Assembly: GCF_021495345.1 (NCBI RefSeq)
Contig: NZ_CP099397.1
Location: 1,178,001 to 1,242,000 of the forward strand
Source: Pseudomonas hydrolytica
Lineage (GTDB): Bacteria > Pseudomonadota > Gammaproteobacteria > Pseudomonadales > Pseudomonadaceae
Direction of reading: 5' to 3'
DNA length: 64,000 bases
Of the stretch, positions 16,622 through 25,874 are shown piece by piece. The notes under the pieces were generated by a model, which saw only the letters and a list, made by a program, of their open reading frames with translations, searched no databases and had not been told where the DNA came from. The first letter of the stretch is position 1; each line of letters begins with the position of its first letter. Both the position numbers and the translations under genes were made by a program.

Positions 16622-18172
16622 ATGACCGCTAATCCTCTGCTGGAAACCCTGATTCCCCTGGTGGCCGATCTGTCGCGCGAGCTGGACGACGGCGAGCGTT
16701 ACCGCCGCCTGTTGGCGGCGCTGCGCCAGTTGTTCCCCTGCGATGCCGTGGCGCTGCTGCGACTCGACGGCGAGGTGCTGGTGCCGCTGGCAGTGGAGGG
16801 CCTGAGCCCCGACACCCTGGGGCGACGTTTCAGGGTCAGCGAGCATCCGCGCCTGGCCGCGTTGCTGGAGCATGCCGGGCCGACCCGTTTCGCCGCCGAC
16901 TGCGGCTTGCCCGACCCCTACGACGGCCTGGTCGAGGGCCTGCACGGACATCTGGAAGTGCACGACTGCCTCGGTTGCCCGCTGTACCTGGACGAACAGC
17001 TCTGGGGCCTGCTGACCCTGGACTCGCTCGACCCGGCCAGTTTCGGCCGCTTCCAGCTGGACAACCTGGAAGCCTTCGCCAGCCTGGCCGCGGCAACGGT
17101 CAAGGTCAGCGAGCGCATCAGCGGCCTGGCGCAGCGGGTGGAGGCCGAGCGCCAGCTCACCGAGCTGTACAAGCAGGCCCTTCAGCGGCCGCGCGAGCTG
17201 GTGGGGCAGAGTGCGGCGCTGCGCAAGCTGCAGGAGGAAATTCGCTTGGTCGGTGACAGCCCGCTGACGGTGCTGATCACCGGTGAGACCGGCGTCGGCA
17301 AGGAGCTGGTGGCCGAGGCCATCCACGCCGCCTCGCCGCGGGCGCAGCGGCCGCTGGTCAGCATCAACTGCGCGGCCTTGCCCGATGCGCTGGTGGAGAG
17401 CGAGCTGTTCGGCCATGTGCGTGGTGCCTTCTCCGGGGCGATGAGCGAGCGCAGCGGCAAGTTCGAGCTGGCCAATGGCGGCAGTCTGTTCCTCGACGAG
17501 GTGGGCGAACTGCCGCTGGCGATCCAGGCCAAGCTGCTGCGCGTACTGCAGAGCGGGCAGTTGCAGCGGGTCGGCTCGGATCGCGAGCACCGTGTCGACG
17601 TGCGGGTGATCGCCGCCACCAATCGCGACCTGGCGGCCGAGGTGCGCGCCGGACGTTTTCGCGCTGACCTCTATCACCGCCTGAGCGTCTACCCGTTGCC
17701 GGTGCCGCCGTTGCGCGAGCGCGGCCGCGATGTGTTGCTGCTGGCTGGCTATTTCCTCGAGGAGAATCGCGCGCGCCTCGGGCTGCGCAGCCTGCGTCTG
17801 AGCACGGAGGCGCAGAAGGCGCTGCTGGGCCACGACTGGCCGGGTAACGTGCGCGAGCTGGAGCACCTGATCGGCCGTGCGGCGATCAAGGCGCTGGCGC
17901 GCCATGGCGAGCGCCCGCGCATTCTCAGTCTGGAGGCGCAGGATCTGGATCTGCCAACGGCCGAGGCGCTGCGTTCGGTCGACGAGGGGCTGGCGCCCGC
18001 CGAGCCGCTGCCGGCAGGGGTGGAGCTGCGCAGCGCCGTGGACGCCTTTCAGCGCCGGCTGATCGAGCAGTGTCTGGCGCGCCACCAGGGTAAATGGGCT
18101 GACGCGGCACGTGAGCTGGGCATCGATCGGGCCAATCTCAGCAGATTGGCGAAGCGCCTCGGTTTGCGTTGA
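16622..18172 (+). CDS. fhpR: NO-responsive sigma54 activator, NorR/FhpR type
   Basis: A 516-residue NtrC-family activator: N-terminal GAF domain (about 20-170, the NO-sensing non-haem iron domain in NorR), AAA+ domain (about 190-425) and C-terminal Fis-type helix-turn-helix (about 480-516, WADAARELGIDRANLSRLAKRLG). Walker A is GETGVGKE (about 221), Walker B is GSLFLDEVGEL (about 291). The sigma54-contact loop reads GAFSGA (residues 268-273) instead of the usual GAFTGA. Divergent from fhp, which it should activate. The start ATG 16622 agrees with the family N-terminus. Confidence 0.92.
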   Translation: MTANPLLETLIPLVADLSRELDDGERYRRLLAALRQLFPCDAVALLRLDGEVLVPLAVEGLSPDTLGRRFRVSEHPRLAALLEHAGPTRFAADCGLPDPYDGLVEGLHGHLEVHDCLGCPLYLDEQLWGLLTLDSLDPASFGRFQLDNLEAFASLAAATVKVSERISGLAQRVEAERQLTELYKQALQRPRELVGQSAALRKLQEEIRLVGDSPLTVLITGETGVGKELVAEAIHAASPRAQRPLVSINCAALPDALVESELFGHVRGAFSGAMSERSGKFELANGGSLFLDEVGELPLAIQAKLLRVLQSGQLQRVGSDREHRVDVRVIAATNRDLAAEVRAGRFRADLYHRLSVYPLPVPPLRERGRDVLLLAGYFLEENRARLGLRSLRLSTEAQKALLGHDWPGNVRELEHLIGRAAIKALARHGERPRILSLEAQDLDLPTAEALRSVDEGLAPAEPLPAGVELRSAVDAFQRRLIEQCLARHQGKWADAARELGIDRANLSRLAKRLGLR

Positions 18173-18475
18173 GAGCCTGATTCCCACCTTCACTCGCCTG
18201 CTCTGGTGCGGTCGTCAACGCTGTTGCGCCGCTTCGCGTCTCTGCATCGGCTCCGTGCGCAGGGGTTGACGATCTGTACATTAAAGTCCAGAGTAGACTT
18301 TAATGTACAAGTGAGAGCGGCCCATGCAGTCCTCCCCATTCGCCTTCGCGCCTGCCGGCTCCAGGAGCTCGCTCAAGGTCGGTGCGCCTTGCTTCTGCCC
18401 CTTTTCCTTCCAACCGGGTTCCGCCGCCCTGTCGCGCGTGGCGGGCTCGTTCACCCCGAAGCAGGAGACACGTCC
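18173..18475. other. 303-base region between fhpR and the binding-protein gene
   Basis: This gene-free stretch contains a perfect 14-bp palindrome (18275-18309) and, after it, a possible 51-codon reading frame (18324-18479) that ends on the ATG of the binding-protein gene. I see nothing else in it. Confidence 0.6.
18275..18309. promoter_or_regulatory. Perfect 14-bp inverted repeat, probable operator
   Basis: TGTACATTAAAGTC (18275-18288), 7-base spacer CAGAGTA, then the exact reverse complement GACTTTAATGTACA (18296-18309). It is AT-rich within GC-rich surroundings and lies 167 bases upstream of the AotJ-like gene. There is no T-run, so an operator for a dimeric repressor or LysR/GntR-type regulator is more likely than a terminator. 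A TTGAC just upstream (18266-18270) could be part of a -35 box that the site would occlude. Confidence 0.65.
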
Positions 18476-18479
18476 ATGA
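18324..18479 (+). CDS. Possible 51-codon leader ORF
   Basis: An ATG 15 bases downstream of the palindrome opens a frame of 51 codons ([20 protein letters not shown]...) whose TGA overlaps the ATG of the AotJ-like gene as ATGA. The arrangement would allow coupled translation. The ribosome-binding site is weak and composition is unremarkable, so chance is a real alternative. No similarity recognised. Confidence 0.2.
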   Translation: MQSSPFAFAPAGSRSSLKVGAPCFCPFSFQPGSAALSRVAGSFTPKQETRP

Positions 18480-19252
18480 AGAAAATCGCCTGGTTGGGCG
18501 CCATTGCCCTGAGCCTGATCGCTTCCAGCCCCTTCGCGGCCGACAAGCCGTTGCGCCTGGGCATCGAGGCTGCCTACCCGCCGTTCGCCTACAAGGAAGC
18601 CAACGGCGAGATCGCCGGTTTCGATGTGGATATCGGTAACGCCCTGTGCGCAGAGATGAAGGTGCAGTGCCAGTGGGTCGAGCAGGAGTTCGACGGCCTG
18701 ATCCCCTCGCTCAAGGTGAAGAAGGTCGACGCCATTCTTTCGTCCATGACCATCACCGACGAGCGGCGCAAGTCGGTGGATTTCACCGGCAAGTACTACT
18801 ACAGTCCGGCGCGTCTGGTGATGAAGGAAGGCAGTACGGTCGACGCCGATTTCGCCAACCTCAAGGGCAAGCGCATCGGCGTGCAGCGCGCCACCACCAC
18901 CGACCGTTTCGCCAGCTCGGTGATGGCCGCTCAGGGCGTACAGGTGGTGCGCTACAGCTCGCAGAACGAAATCTACCTGGACCTGATCTCCGGACGCCTG
19001 GACGGCACCCTGGCCGATGCCATCCCGGTGGAAGAGGGTTTCCTCAAGACCCCTAACGGCAAGGGCTTCGCCTTCGTCGGCCCGTCCTTCACCGACCCGG
19101 CCTACTTCGGCGAGGGCGCCGGGATTGCCGTGCGCAAGGGCGACAGCGAACTGCTCGGCAAGCTCAACGCCGCCATCGCCGCGATTCGCGCCAGCGGCGA
19201 GTACCAGCAGATTCAGCAGCGCTACTTCAGCTTCGATATCTACGGCGACTGA
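18476..19252 (+). CDS. Periplasmic basic amino acid-binding protein, AotJ/HisJ type
   Basis: A 258-residue SBP_bac_3 solute receptor for an ABC importer, probably for arginine/ornithine/lysine or derivatives. The signal peptide ([22 protein letters not shown]) is followed by [22 protein letters not shown], the ligand-site start, and later [38 protein letters not shown], which is very close to AotJ in Pseudomonas. The ATG at 18476 follows AGGAG. No permease or ATPase gene is adjacent, so it either serves a transporter encoded elsewhere or was left over. The perfect palindrome upstream suggests it has its own specific regulator. Confidence 0.88.
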   Translation: MKKIAWLGAIALSLIASSPFAADKPLRLGIEAAYPPFAYKEANGEIAGFDVDIGNALCAEMKVQCQWVEQEFDGLIPSLKVKKVDAILSSMTITDERRKSVDFTGKYYYSPARLVMKEGSTVDADFANLKGKRIGVQRATTTDRFASSVMAAQGVQVVRYSSQNEIYLDLISGRLDGTLADAIPVEEGFLKTPNGKGFAFVGPSFTDPAYFGEGAGIAVRKGDSELLGKLNAAIAAIRASGEYQQIQQRYFSFDIYGD

Positions 19253-19285
19253 GTGAGGCGTACCGCGTCGGGCGGGACCCCGGCC

Positions 19286-19387
19286 GGTGCGCGCGGCGCA
19301 CCCTACGGAACGGCCGGCGCCAGGCCCCGTAGCCCGGATGCAATCCGGGGGAGCCCTCGGAGCCCCCTTGGATTGCGTTCGGGCTAC
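19286..19387. repeat. REP-like elements between convergent genes
   Basis: One GGTGCGCGCGGCGCACC element (19286-19302) continuing into CCTACGG, then a different palindrome with arms GTAGCCCGGATGCAATCC (19329-19346) and GGATTGCGTTCGGGCTAC (19370-19387). The second is a known-looking Pseudomonas intergenic repeat. The TAG stop of the minus-strand methyltransferase (19384-19386) lies in its right arm. Confidence 0.75.
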
Positions 19388-20310
19388 AGCTGAAACACCA
19401 GCGCTTTCAGGCCACTTTCGGCCGAGATATCGGGAAACTCCGGCGGGTTGTCCAGGCGCCGCGCGAACTGCAGCTGCGGCGCCTCTGCGGCCATGCCCTG
19501 AATCAGGAAGTCCGGGCCGATATCCGGATCGTTGACGCAGGCCAGCACGGTGCCGCGCTCGGTCAGCAGTTCTGGCAGGCGGCGGAGGATCTTGCGGTAG
19601 TCCTGGGTGAGGGCGAAGCTGCCCTTCTGAAAGCTTGGCGGGTCGATGATGATCAGGTCATAGGGCCCGCTCTTGCGCACCTTGCCCCAGGACTTGAACA
19701 GCTCGTGGCCGAGAAACTCCACCCGGCCCAGGTCGTGGCCATTGAGTCGGTGATTCTCACGCCCGCGTGACAGCGCGGCGCGTGCCATGTCCAGGTTGAC
19801 CACCCGCTCGGCGCCGCCGGCGATGGCCGCCACCGAGAAGCCGCAGGTGTAGGCGAACAGATTCAGCACGCGCTTGCCACCTGCCTCTTGCCGAACCCAT
19901 TGCCGCCCGAGGCGCATATCGAGGAACAGCCCGCTGTTCTGCTTGCTGCCCAGGTCGAGCAGGTAGTGCAGGCCGTCTTCGATGATCGGCCATTGCGCCT
20001 GCGGCTCGCCGGCCAGCCACTCGCTCTCGCTGCCCTGTACGTAGCGGTGCTGGACGAGCAGGCCACGTGCGCCGCTGGCCTGCCACTGCGGCGTCTGCAG
20101 CAGCTCCAGGAGCAGCGGTCGCAGGGCGGGGGAGGGCTCGCGAAACAGCATCACCAGGACGATGCCGGACAGCCAGTCGACGGTGATCTGCTCCAGCGCC
20201 GGCCAGCAGCGCCCGCGCCCGTGGAACAGGCGGCGGGTTTCGGCGCCCGGAGGGTGCTCCAGCGCATTCAACAAATGCTCGCGCAGGGTGGCGAGGGCGG
20301 CCTCAGTCAT
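19384..20310 (-). CDS. Class I SAM-dependent methyltransferase, RlmI/RlmK-like
   Basis: A 308-residue Rossmann-fold methyltransferase. Seen: SKQNSGLFLDMRLGRQWV (residues about 121-138), SAM motif I VLNLFAYTCGFSVAAIAGGA (about 149-168), VVNLDMARAALSRGRENHRLNG (about 171) and the catalytic DPPSFQKGSF (about 226-235). The order is that of the RlmI/RlmK family of 23S rRNA methyltransferases, but the N-terminal PUA-like domain is atypical, so the substrate is uncertain. It overlaps the upstream FKBP gene by 8 bases, in a unit with the truncated haemoglobin. It ends inside a repeat. Confidence 0.8.
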   Translation of the reverse strand: MTEAALATLREHLLNALEHPPGAETRRLFHGRGRCWPALEQITVDWLSGIVLVMLFREPSPALRPLLLELLQTPQWQASGARGLLVQHRYVQGSESEWLAGEPQAQWPIIEDGLHYLLDLGSKQNSGLFLDMRLGRQWVRQEAGGKRVLNLFAYTCGFSVAAIAGGAERVVNLDMARAALSRGRENHRLNGHDLGRVEFLGHELFKSWGKVRKSGPYDLIIIDPPSFQKGSFALTQDYRKILRRLPELLTERGTVLACVNDPDIGPDFLIQGMAAEAPQLQFARRLDNPPEFPDISAESGLKALVFQL

Positions 20311-20641
20311 CGCGGGTCAGCACTTCAAGCAATTTGATCTCGAAGATCAGGTTGGAGTTGGGCGGTATCGAACCCATGGTGCGCTCGCCGTAGCCCAGAT
20401 GCGCGGGCACGAACAGCTTGCGCTTGCCGCCCACCTGCATGCCCATCAGGCCCTGGTCCCAGCCCTTGATCACGCGGCCGGTGCCGATCACGCACTGGAA
20501 CGGCTTGCCCCGCGAGAAGGACGAGTCGAACTCTGTGCCGTCTTCCAGCCAGCCGCGGTACTGGGTGGTGATCAGGGCGCCCTTGACCACGGCCTTACCG
20601 TCGCCGGGTTGCAGGTCTTCGACGATCAGTTCGCTGTTCAT
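20303..20641 (-). CDS. FKBP-type peptidyl-prolyl cis-trans isomerase
   Basis: A 112-residue single-domain FKBP. It shows the full pattern: VVKGALITTQYRGWLEDGTEFDSSFSRGKPF (residues 18-48), IGTGRVIKGWDQGLMGMQVGG (52-72), KRKLFVPAHLGYGER (73-87) and IPPNSNLIFEIKLLEV (92-107). There is no signal peptide, so it is cytosolic. It overlaps the haemoglobin gene by ATGA and the methyltransferase gene by 8 bases, so the three are one transcription and translation unit. Confidence 0.93.
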   Translation of the reverse strand: MNSELIVEDLQPGDGKAVVKGALITTQYRGWLEDGTEFDSSFSRGKPFQCVIGTGRVIKGWDQGLMGMQVGGKRKLFVPAHLGYGERTMGSIPPNSNLIFEIKLLEVLTRDD

Positions 20642-21072
20642 GTCGGGTTTCCACTCTTGTGTCGGTTCTGGCTGGCCTGCACGGCGCGCTGGGCGGGCAC
20701 GCGCAACTGGGCCAGCAGGTAGTCGGCGAAGGCCGGCTCATAGTTCTGCAGGGCGATGGCGCCGGCCATGCAGCTCAGCCAGCTCTCGGCCAGGGCCTCG
20801 TCGATCGGCCACTGCGCATGGAAGCTGGGGATGCTGATGCTGCCGTACTTCTCGGCGAACAGCTTGGGGCCGCCCAGCCAGCCACTGAGAAAGCACGTCA
20901 GCTTGTCGCGTGAGGCGCTCAGGTCGGCCGGGTGCAGGGCGCGCAGGGCGGCCGCCTCGGGGCGTTCGTCCATCAGCCGGTAGAAATCGTCGACCAGACG
21001 GCGCAGGCCATCGATACCGCCGGCGGCCTGGTACGAGGCGTCGCCGGTGCCGTAGGGAAGTGTGTCGCTCAT
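20638..21072 (-). CDS. Group II truncated haemoglobin
   Basis: A 144-residue 2-on-2 globin. Seen: YQAAGGIDGLRRLVDDFYRLMDE (residues about 14-36), ALRALHPADLSASRDKLTCFLSGWLGGPKLFAEKYG (about 42-77) and the proximal-histidine-containing SFHAQWPIDEALAESWLSCM (about 82-101). The start at 21072 (MSDTLPYGTGD) was chosen over 21099 because it begins the conserved region. It is the first gene of a three-gene unit with FKBP and a methyltransferase. The likely role is oxygen/NO chemistry; the nearby fhp locus is separate. Confidence 0.9.
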   Translation of the reverse strand: MSDTLPYGTGDASYQAAGGIDGLRRLVDDFYRLMDERPEAAALRALHPADLSASRDKLTCFLSGWLGGPKLFAEKYGSISIPSFHAQWPIDEALAESWLSCMAGAIALQNYEPAFADYLLAQLRVPAQRAVQASQNRHKSGNPT

Positions 21073-21130
21073 CAAGCCATTCTGCGCAAAAGGCGCCATT
21101 GTAGCGCCGCCTGGCGCGGCGGTGGGCGCG

Positions 21131-21823
21131 CTACTTGGCCAGGCCGGCGAACTTCTGGATCAGGTGGGTCGGGCCGGAGACGATCAGCAGGTCGCCGGGC
21201 AAGATCCGCGTGCTCGGCGTGGCATGCTGGAAGTCCTGGTTGGCGCGTTTCAGCCCGACCACGGTGATGCCGTGCTTCTCGCGGATGCCGGCCTCGGCCA
21301 GGGTGCTGTTGAAGCTCAGCTCGGGGGCCTTGATCTTGGCGATGGCGAAGCCGTCCTCGAACTCGATGAAGTCCATCAGCCGGCCGGTGATCTGGTGCGC
21401 CACCCGCTCGCCCATGTCCGCCTCCGGGTAGACCACATGGTGGGCGCCGATGCGCTCGGCGATCTTGCCGTGCTCCGGGGTCAGGGCCTTGAGCCAGATG
21501 TCCTGAATGCCCAGCTCGGTGAGCGCCATCAGGGTCATCAGGCTGGCGGCCAGGTCGGTGCCGATGCCGACGATGGCGTGATTGAAGTCGGCCACGCCGA
21601 GCTGGCGCAGAACCATGACGTTGGTCGAGTCGGCCTGCACGCAATGGGTCAGCAGGTCGGCCCAGGCGTGTACCGGCTCGGCGTCACAGTCGATGCCCAT
21701 GACGTCGTGGCCCAGGCGCATCAGCGAGTGGGCCACCGAGCCGCCGAAGCGGCCCAGGCCGATCACCACCACGCTGTCGCCCTTGGAAAAGGCGAATTTC
21801 TCGGTGAACAGGAAGTTAGCCAA
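21131..21823 (-). CDS. ktrA: Potassium uptake regulator, KtrA/TrkA-type RCK protein
   Basis: A 230-residue cytosolic ring-forming regulator with one RCK_N domain (VVVIGLGRFGGSVAHSLMRLGHDVMGID, residues 18-45, the GxGxxG...D nucleotide-binding motif) and one RCK_C domain (about 140-230). E. coli TrkA has two such units in 458 residues, so the single unit indicates the Ktr type. It overlaps the upstream membrane-subunit gene by 8 bases on the same strand, the usual pairing. Confidence 0.88.
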   Translation of the reverse strand: MANFLFTEKFAFSKGDSVVVIGLGRFGGSVAHSLMRLGHDVMGIDCDAEPVHAWADLLTHCVQADSTNVMVLRQLGVADFNHAIVGIGTDLAASLMTLMALTELGIQDIWLKALTPEHGKIAERIGAHHVVYPEADMGERVAHQITGRLMDFIEFEDGFAIAKIKAPELSFNSTLAEAGIREKHGITVVGLKRANQDFQHATPSTRILPGDLLIVSGPTHLIQKFAGLAK

Positions 21824-23144
21824 CGATGGGGTGCTCCTCTGGATAGCGGTAGGGCATGCGGTGCTCGCCCAGGGCCAGGGATGTGGCCAGGGTGATGGTG
21901 CCGACCCGGCCGGCGAACATCAGCAGGGTCAGCATCCACTGACTGGATGGCGGCAGATCCGCGGTGATGCCGGTGGACAGGCCGACGGTGCCGAAGGCCG
22001 AGATCACTTCGAATATGACCTGATCGGTGGGAATCTCGGTATTGCGCAGGATCACCAGGGTGCCCAGCACCACCATGGCGCTGCCCAGCACCAGCACGGT
22101 GATGGCCTGGCGCTGGGCCGAGTCGCTGACCCGTCGACCGAAGGCCTCGGTGTCGCTGCGGCCGCGAATCTCGGCAACCACCAGCAGCACCAGCACGGCC
22201 ACCGTGGTGATCTTCACGCCGCCGGCGGTGCCGGCGCTGCCGCCGCCGATGAACATCAGAAAGTAGTGAACGGCCCAGCTCTCATGGGTCAGCGCGCCGA
22301 TATCGATGGAGTTGAAGCCGGCGGTACGTGCCGAGACCGAGGCGAAGGCGGCCGATAGCAGCTTGTCGTCCAGCGTCATGGCACCGAGGGTGCGCGGGTT
22401 CGACCACTCGGCCAGCAGCATGACGAGAAAACCGCCCAGCAGCAGGAGCACCGTACCGCTCAGGGTGAGCTTGGTGTGCAGCGACCAGTGACGCGGGTCG
22501 CGCAGCCGGTTGCGCAGGTCCTGCAGCACGGGAAAGCCGATGCCGCCGATGATGATGGCGGCCATCACCGGAGTCAGGATCAGGCTGTCGCCGGCGTAGC
22601 CCATCAGGCTGTCGGCGTGGATCGAGAAGCCGGCGTTGTTGAACGCCGACACCGCATGGAACAGCCCGCTCCAGGCCGCCTGGTCCCAGGGCAGGCCGTA
22701 GCCGACGTGCAGCCTGAGCGTCAGCAGGGCGGTGATCAGCGCCTCCATGCCCAGGGTCACCACCAGCACCAGCTTGGCCACGCTGGTGATATCGCCCAGA
22801 CCCAGCGAGTGCGACTCGACCTGGGCCACCAGCTTGGTGCGCAGGCGAAACGAGCGGTTGACCATCAGGCCGAGCAGGGTGGCCAGGGTCATCATGCCGA
22901 AGCCGCCGAACTGGAACAGCAGCAGGATCACCCACTGGCCGAACGTCGACCAGTAGCTGCCGGTGTCCACCACCACCAGACCGGTGACGCAGACGGCGGA
23001 GACCGCAGTGAAGGCGGCAGTGAGCAGGCTGGCGGACTGACCGTCGGCACTGGCGTACGGCAGCATGAGCAGCAGCGTGCCGACGACGATGACCGCGAGA
23101 AACAGCAGCGCCACGGTGCGGCTGGGATGCAGGGAGGCTTTCAT
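21816..23144 (-). CDS. ktrB: Potassium uptake membrane subunit, KtrB/TrkH family
   Basis: A 442-residue channel-like transporter with four M1-P-M2 repeats; selectivity-filter-like segments are seen as AVCVTGLVVVDT (about 49-60), AFNNAGFSI (about 167), SARTAGFNSID (about 271) and GTVGLSTGI (about 388). Each has the single conserved Gly of Trk/Ktr. The ATG at 23144 (MKASLHPSRTVALLFL) starts just before the first transmembrane helix; longer starts to 23318 add a non-hydrophobic, unconserved tail. First gene of the ktrBA pair. Confidence 0.9.
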   Translation of the reverse strand: MKASLHPSRTVALLFLAVIVVGTLLLMLPYASADGQSASLLTAAFTAVSAVCVTGLVVVDTGSYWSTFGQWVILLLFQFGGFGMMTLATLLGLMVNRSFRLRTKLVAQVESHSLGLGDITSVAKLVLVVTLGMEALITALLTLRLHVGYGLPWDQAAWSGLFHAVSAFNNAGFSIHADSLMGYAGDSLILTPVMAAIIIGGIGFPVLQDLRNRLRDPRHWSLHTKLTLSGTVLLLLGGFLVMLLAEWSNPRTLGAMTLDDKLLSAAFASVSARTAGFNSIDIGALTHESWAVHYFLMFIGGGSAGTAGGVKITTVAVLVLLVVAEIRGRSDTEAFGRRVSDSAQRQAITVLVLGSAMVVLGTLVILRNTEIPTDQVIFEVISAFGTVGLSTGITADLPPSSQWMLTLLMFAGRVGTITLATSLALGEHRMPYRYPEEHPIVG

Positions 23145-23433
23145 GCGAAATGGGTTTTCGAGGCTGGTTGAAGGGGTGGGGTGTGACGCTCGGTCAGCGC
23201 GCATCGAGCGCTGCGCCGATAACTGGATGGGCTTTGCATGGTGCCTCGTAGAGCGGTTCGCACCCGATCTATTCAAGCACGATTTTCCGGAACGGTGATG
23301 GGAATCCACGCGAATCATTCGCCGGTCATGAAACTCGTTCGGGCGCGTGCGTCACTGCGATGGCGAGCGATTGAGGCGCGCCGCTGGCGCCAGGCACGTA
23401 GAATCGCGGCTATCGAGTTTCGAGGTCGTTCGG

Positions 23434-25794
23434 GTGGCAGTGCAGCAGGGTTTCGTTCTGAGTCGCCATTGGCGCGACACGCCGCAGGGCACCGAGGTGG
23501 CCTTCTGGCTGGCGACCGATGCCGGCCCGATACAGGTGCGCCTGCCGGTTCAGCCGTCGGTGGCCTTTATTCCGGCCGAGCAGCGGGCCTGGGCCGAGCC
23601 GTTGCTGGCCGGCGAGCAGGGCGCCGAGCTGCGCGAGCTGGCGCTGCGCGACTTCAGTCAGCGCCCGGTGCTGGGGCTGTACTGCCAGCAGTATCGCCAG
23701 CTGCTGCAGCTGGAGAAGAAGCTGCGCCAGGCCGGCGTGGATGTCTATGAAGCCGATATCCGCCCGCCGGATCGCTATCTGATGGAGCGCTTCATCACCG
23801 CCGCCGTCAGCTTCGAGGGCGTCGAGCAGCAGGACGGCAGCCTGCTCTGCAAGTCGCTCAAGGCCGCTGCCGATTACCGCCCGGCGCTGCGTCTGGTGTC
23901 GCTGGATATCGAGACCAGCGCCCGCGGCGAGCTGTATTCCATCGCCCTGGAAGGCTGCGGCCAGCGCCAGGTGTACATGCTCGGGCCGGCCAACGGCGAT
24001 GCCGGCGGCGTGGATTTCGACCTGGAGTACTGCGACAGCCGCAAGGCCCTGCTGGAACGGCTGAATGACTGGCTGGCGCGCTTCGATCCCGACGCCATCA
24101 TCGGCTGGAACCTGGTGCAGTTCGACCTGCGCGTGCTGCGCGATCATGCCGAGCAACTCAAGGTGCCCCTGCGCCTGGGGCGGGGCGGCGACGTGATGGG
24201 CTGGCGCCAGCACAACAGCAGCCAGCACTACTTCGCCGAGGCGGCCGGGCGGCTGATCATCGACGGCATCGAGGCGCTGCGCTCGGCGACCTGGAGCTTC
24301 CCCTCGTTCAGCCTGGAGTCGGTGGCGCAGACCCTGCTCGGCGAGGGCAAGGCCATCGACACGCCCTATGCGCGGATGGACGAGATCCAGCGCATGTTCG
24401 ACGAGGACAAGCCGGCGCTGGCGCGCTACAACCTCAAGGACTGCGAGCTGGTCACGCGCATCTTCGCCCACACCGACCTGCTCGCCTTCCTCCTCGAGCG
24501 CTCCAGCGTCACCGGCCTGGCCGCCGATCGCAGTGGCGGCTCGGTGGCGGCCTTCACCCACCTGTACCTGCCGCCGATGCACCGCCTGGGCTTCGTCGCG
24601 CCGAATCTCGGCGACATCCGTGGCGAGAACAGCCCCGGCGGTTTCGTCATGGATTCGCGCCCCGGCCTGTACGACTCGGTGCTGGTGCTGGATTACAAGA
24701 GCCTGTATCCGTCGATCATCCGCAGCTTCCTGATCGACCCGGTGGGGCTGGTGGAGGGGCTGCAGCAGCCGGACGACGAGCATTCGGTGGAAGGCTTTCG
24801 CGGCGCGCGCTTCTCGCGCAGCCGGCACTGTCTGCCGGCCATCGTCGAGCGGGTGTGGCAGGGGCGCGAGGCGGCCAAGCGCGACGGCAACGCCGCGCTG
24901 TCGCAGGCGCTGAAGATCATCATGAACGCCTTCTACGGCGTGCTCGGCTCCAGTGGCTGCCGCTTCTTCGACCCGCGCCTGGCCTCGTCCATCACCCTGC
25001 GCGGGCACCAGATCATGCGTCGCACCCGCGAGCTGATCGAGGCCGAGGGCCATGCGGTGATCTACGGCGACACCGACTCCACCTTCGTCTGGCTCGGCCG
25101 CGCCCACGACGAGGCCGAGGCGGCGCAGATCGGCCGCGCCCTGGTAGCCAGGGTCAATGCCTGGTGGCGCGAGCACCTCGCCAGCGAGTACGGCCTGACC
25201 AGCGCTTTGGAACTGCAGTTCGAGACCCATTACCGGCGCTTTCTCATGCCCACCATTCGCGGCACCGAGGAGGGCAGCAAGAAGCGCTACGCCGGCCTGG
25301 TGCGGGCGGCGGATGGCAGCGAACGCATGGTGTTCAAGGGGCTGGAGACGGTGCGCAGCGACTGGTCGCCGCTGGCTCAGCGCTTTCAGCAGGAGCTGTA
25401 CCGCCTGGTGTTCGCCGGTCAGCCCTATGCGGACTACGTGCGCGACTACGTCAAACGCACCCTGGCCGGCGAGCTGGACGAGCTGCTGGTCTATCGCAAA
25501 CGCCTGCGCCGGCGCCTCGACGATTACCAGCGCAACGTGCCACCGCACGTGCGCGCCGCACGCAGCGCCGACGAACATAACCAGCGCCTCGGCCGGCCGC
25601 TGCAGTACCAGCGCGGCGGCTGGATCAGCTACCTGATCACCACCACCGGGCCGCAACCGCTGGAACGCCTGCTGTCGCCCATCGACTACGAGCACTACCT
25701 GAGCCGCCAGCTCAAGCCGGTGGCCGACGCCATCCTGCCCTTCGTCGGCGGCGATTTCGAGCGGTTGGTGGACGGGCAGCTGGGCCTGTTCTAG
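23434..25794 (+). CDS. polB: DNA polymerase II
   Basis: A B-family DNA polymerase of 786 residues (E. coli Pol II has 783). Seen: N-terminus [19 protein letters not shown], exonuclease [18 protein letters not shown] (about 156), exonuclease [13 protein letters not shown] (about 226), polymerase motif [11 protein letters not shown] (about 420), motif [20 protein letters not shown] (about 495) and motif C YGDTDS (about 544). The start is the GTG at 23434 by comparison with E. coli; no ATG lies near. In E. coli it is SOS-induced; I see no LexA box in the 289 bases upstream. It is transcribed alone. Confidence 0.95.
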   Translation: MAVQQGFVLSRHWRDTPQGTEVAFWLATDAGPIQVRLPVQPSVAFIPAEQRAWAEPLLAGEQGAELRELALRDFSQRPVLGLYCQQYRQLLQLEKKLRQAGVDVYEADIRPPDRYLMERFITAAVSFEGVEQQDGSLLCKSLKAAADYRPALRLVSLDIETSARGELYSIALEGCGQRQVYMLGPANGDAGGVDFDLEYCDSRKALLERLNDWLARFDPDAIIGWNLVQFDLRVLRDHAEQLKVPLRLGRGGDVMGWRQHNSSQHYFAEAAGRLIIDGIEALRSATWSFPSFSLESVAQTLLGEGKAIDTPYARMDEIQRMFDEDKPALARYNLKDCELVTRIFAHTDLLAFLLERSSVTGLAADRSGGSVAAFTHLYLPPMHRLGFVAPNLGDIRGENSPGGFVMDSRPGLYDSVLVLDYKSLYPSIIRSFLIDPVGLVEGLQQPDDEHSVEGFRGARFSRSRHCLPAIVERVWQGREAAKRDGNAALSQALKIIMNAFYGVLGSSGCRFFDPRLASSITLRGHQIMRRTRELIEAEGHAVIYGDTDSTFVWLGRAHDEAEAAQIGRALVARVNAWWREHLASEYGLTSALELQFETHYRRFLMPTIRGTEEGSKKRYAGLVRAADGSERMVFKGLETVRSDWSPLAQRFQQELYRLVFAGQPYADYVRDYVKRTLAGELDELLVYRKRLRRRLDDYQRNVPPHVRAARSADEHNQRLGRPLQYQRGGWISYLITTTGPQPLERLLSPIDYEHYLSRQLKPVADAILPFVGGDFERLVDGQLGLF

Positions 25795-25818
25795 AGGCCG
25801 TCTCGTTGCATGACGTGC

Positions 25819-25839
25819 GTGGGGTGCGCCGTGCGCACC
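25819..25839. repeat. Half REP-like element after polB
   Basis: One GGTGCGCCGTGCGCACC arm (25822-25838) without its facing partner, between the convergent polB and LysR genes. The core is itself a palindrome. Confidence 0.65.
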
Positions 25840-25874
25840 AGCTTTCTACTTCGCCGCCACCCTAAAGCCACTCG

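Noticed and set aside
23145..23433. LexA box upstream of polB
   Set aside because: No CTGT-N8-ACAG-like sequence found by eye in the 289 bases before the start.
23410..25695. 761-codon minus-strand frame opposite polB
   Set aside because: polB has all B-family polymerase motifs; the antisense frame has none.
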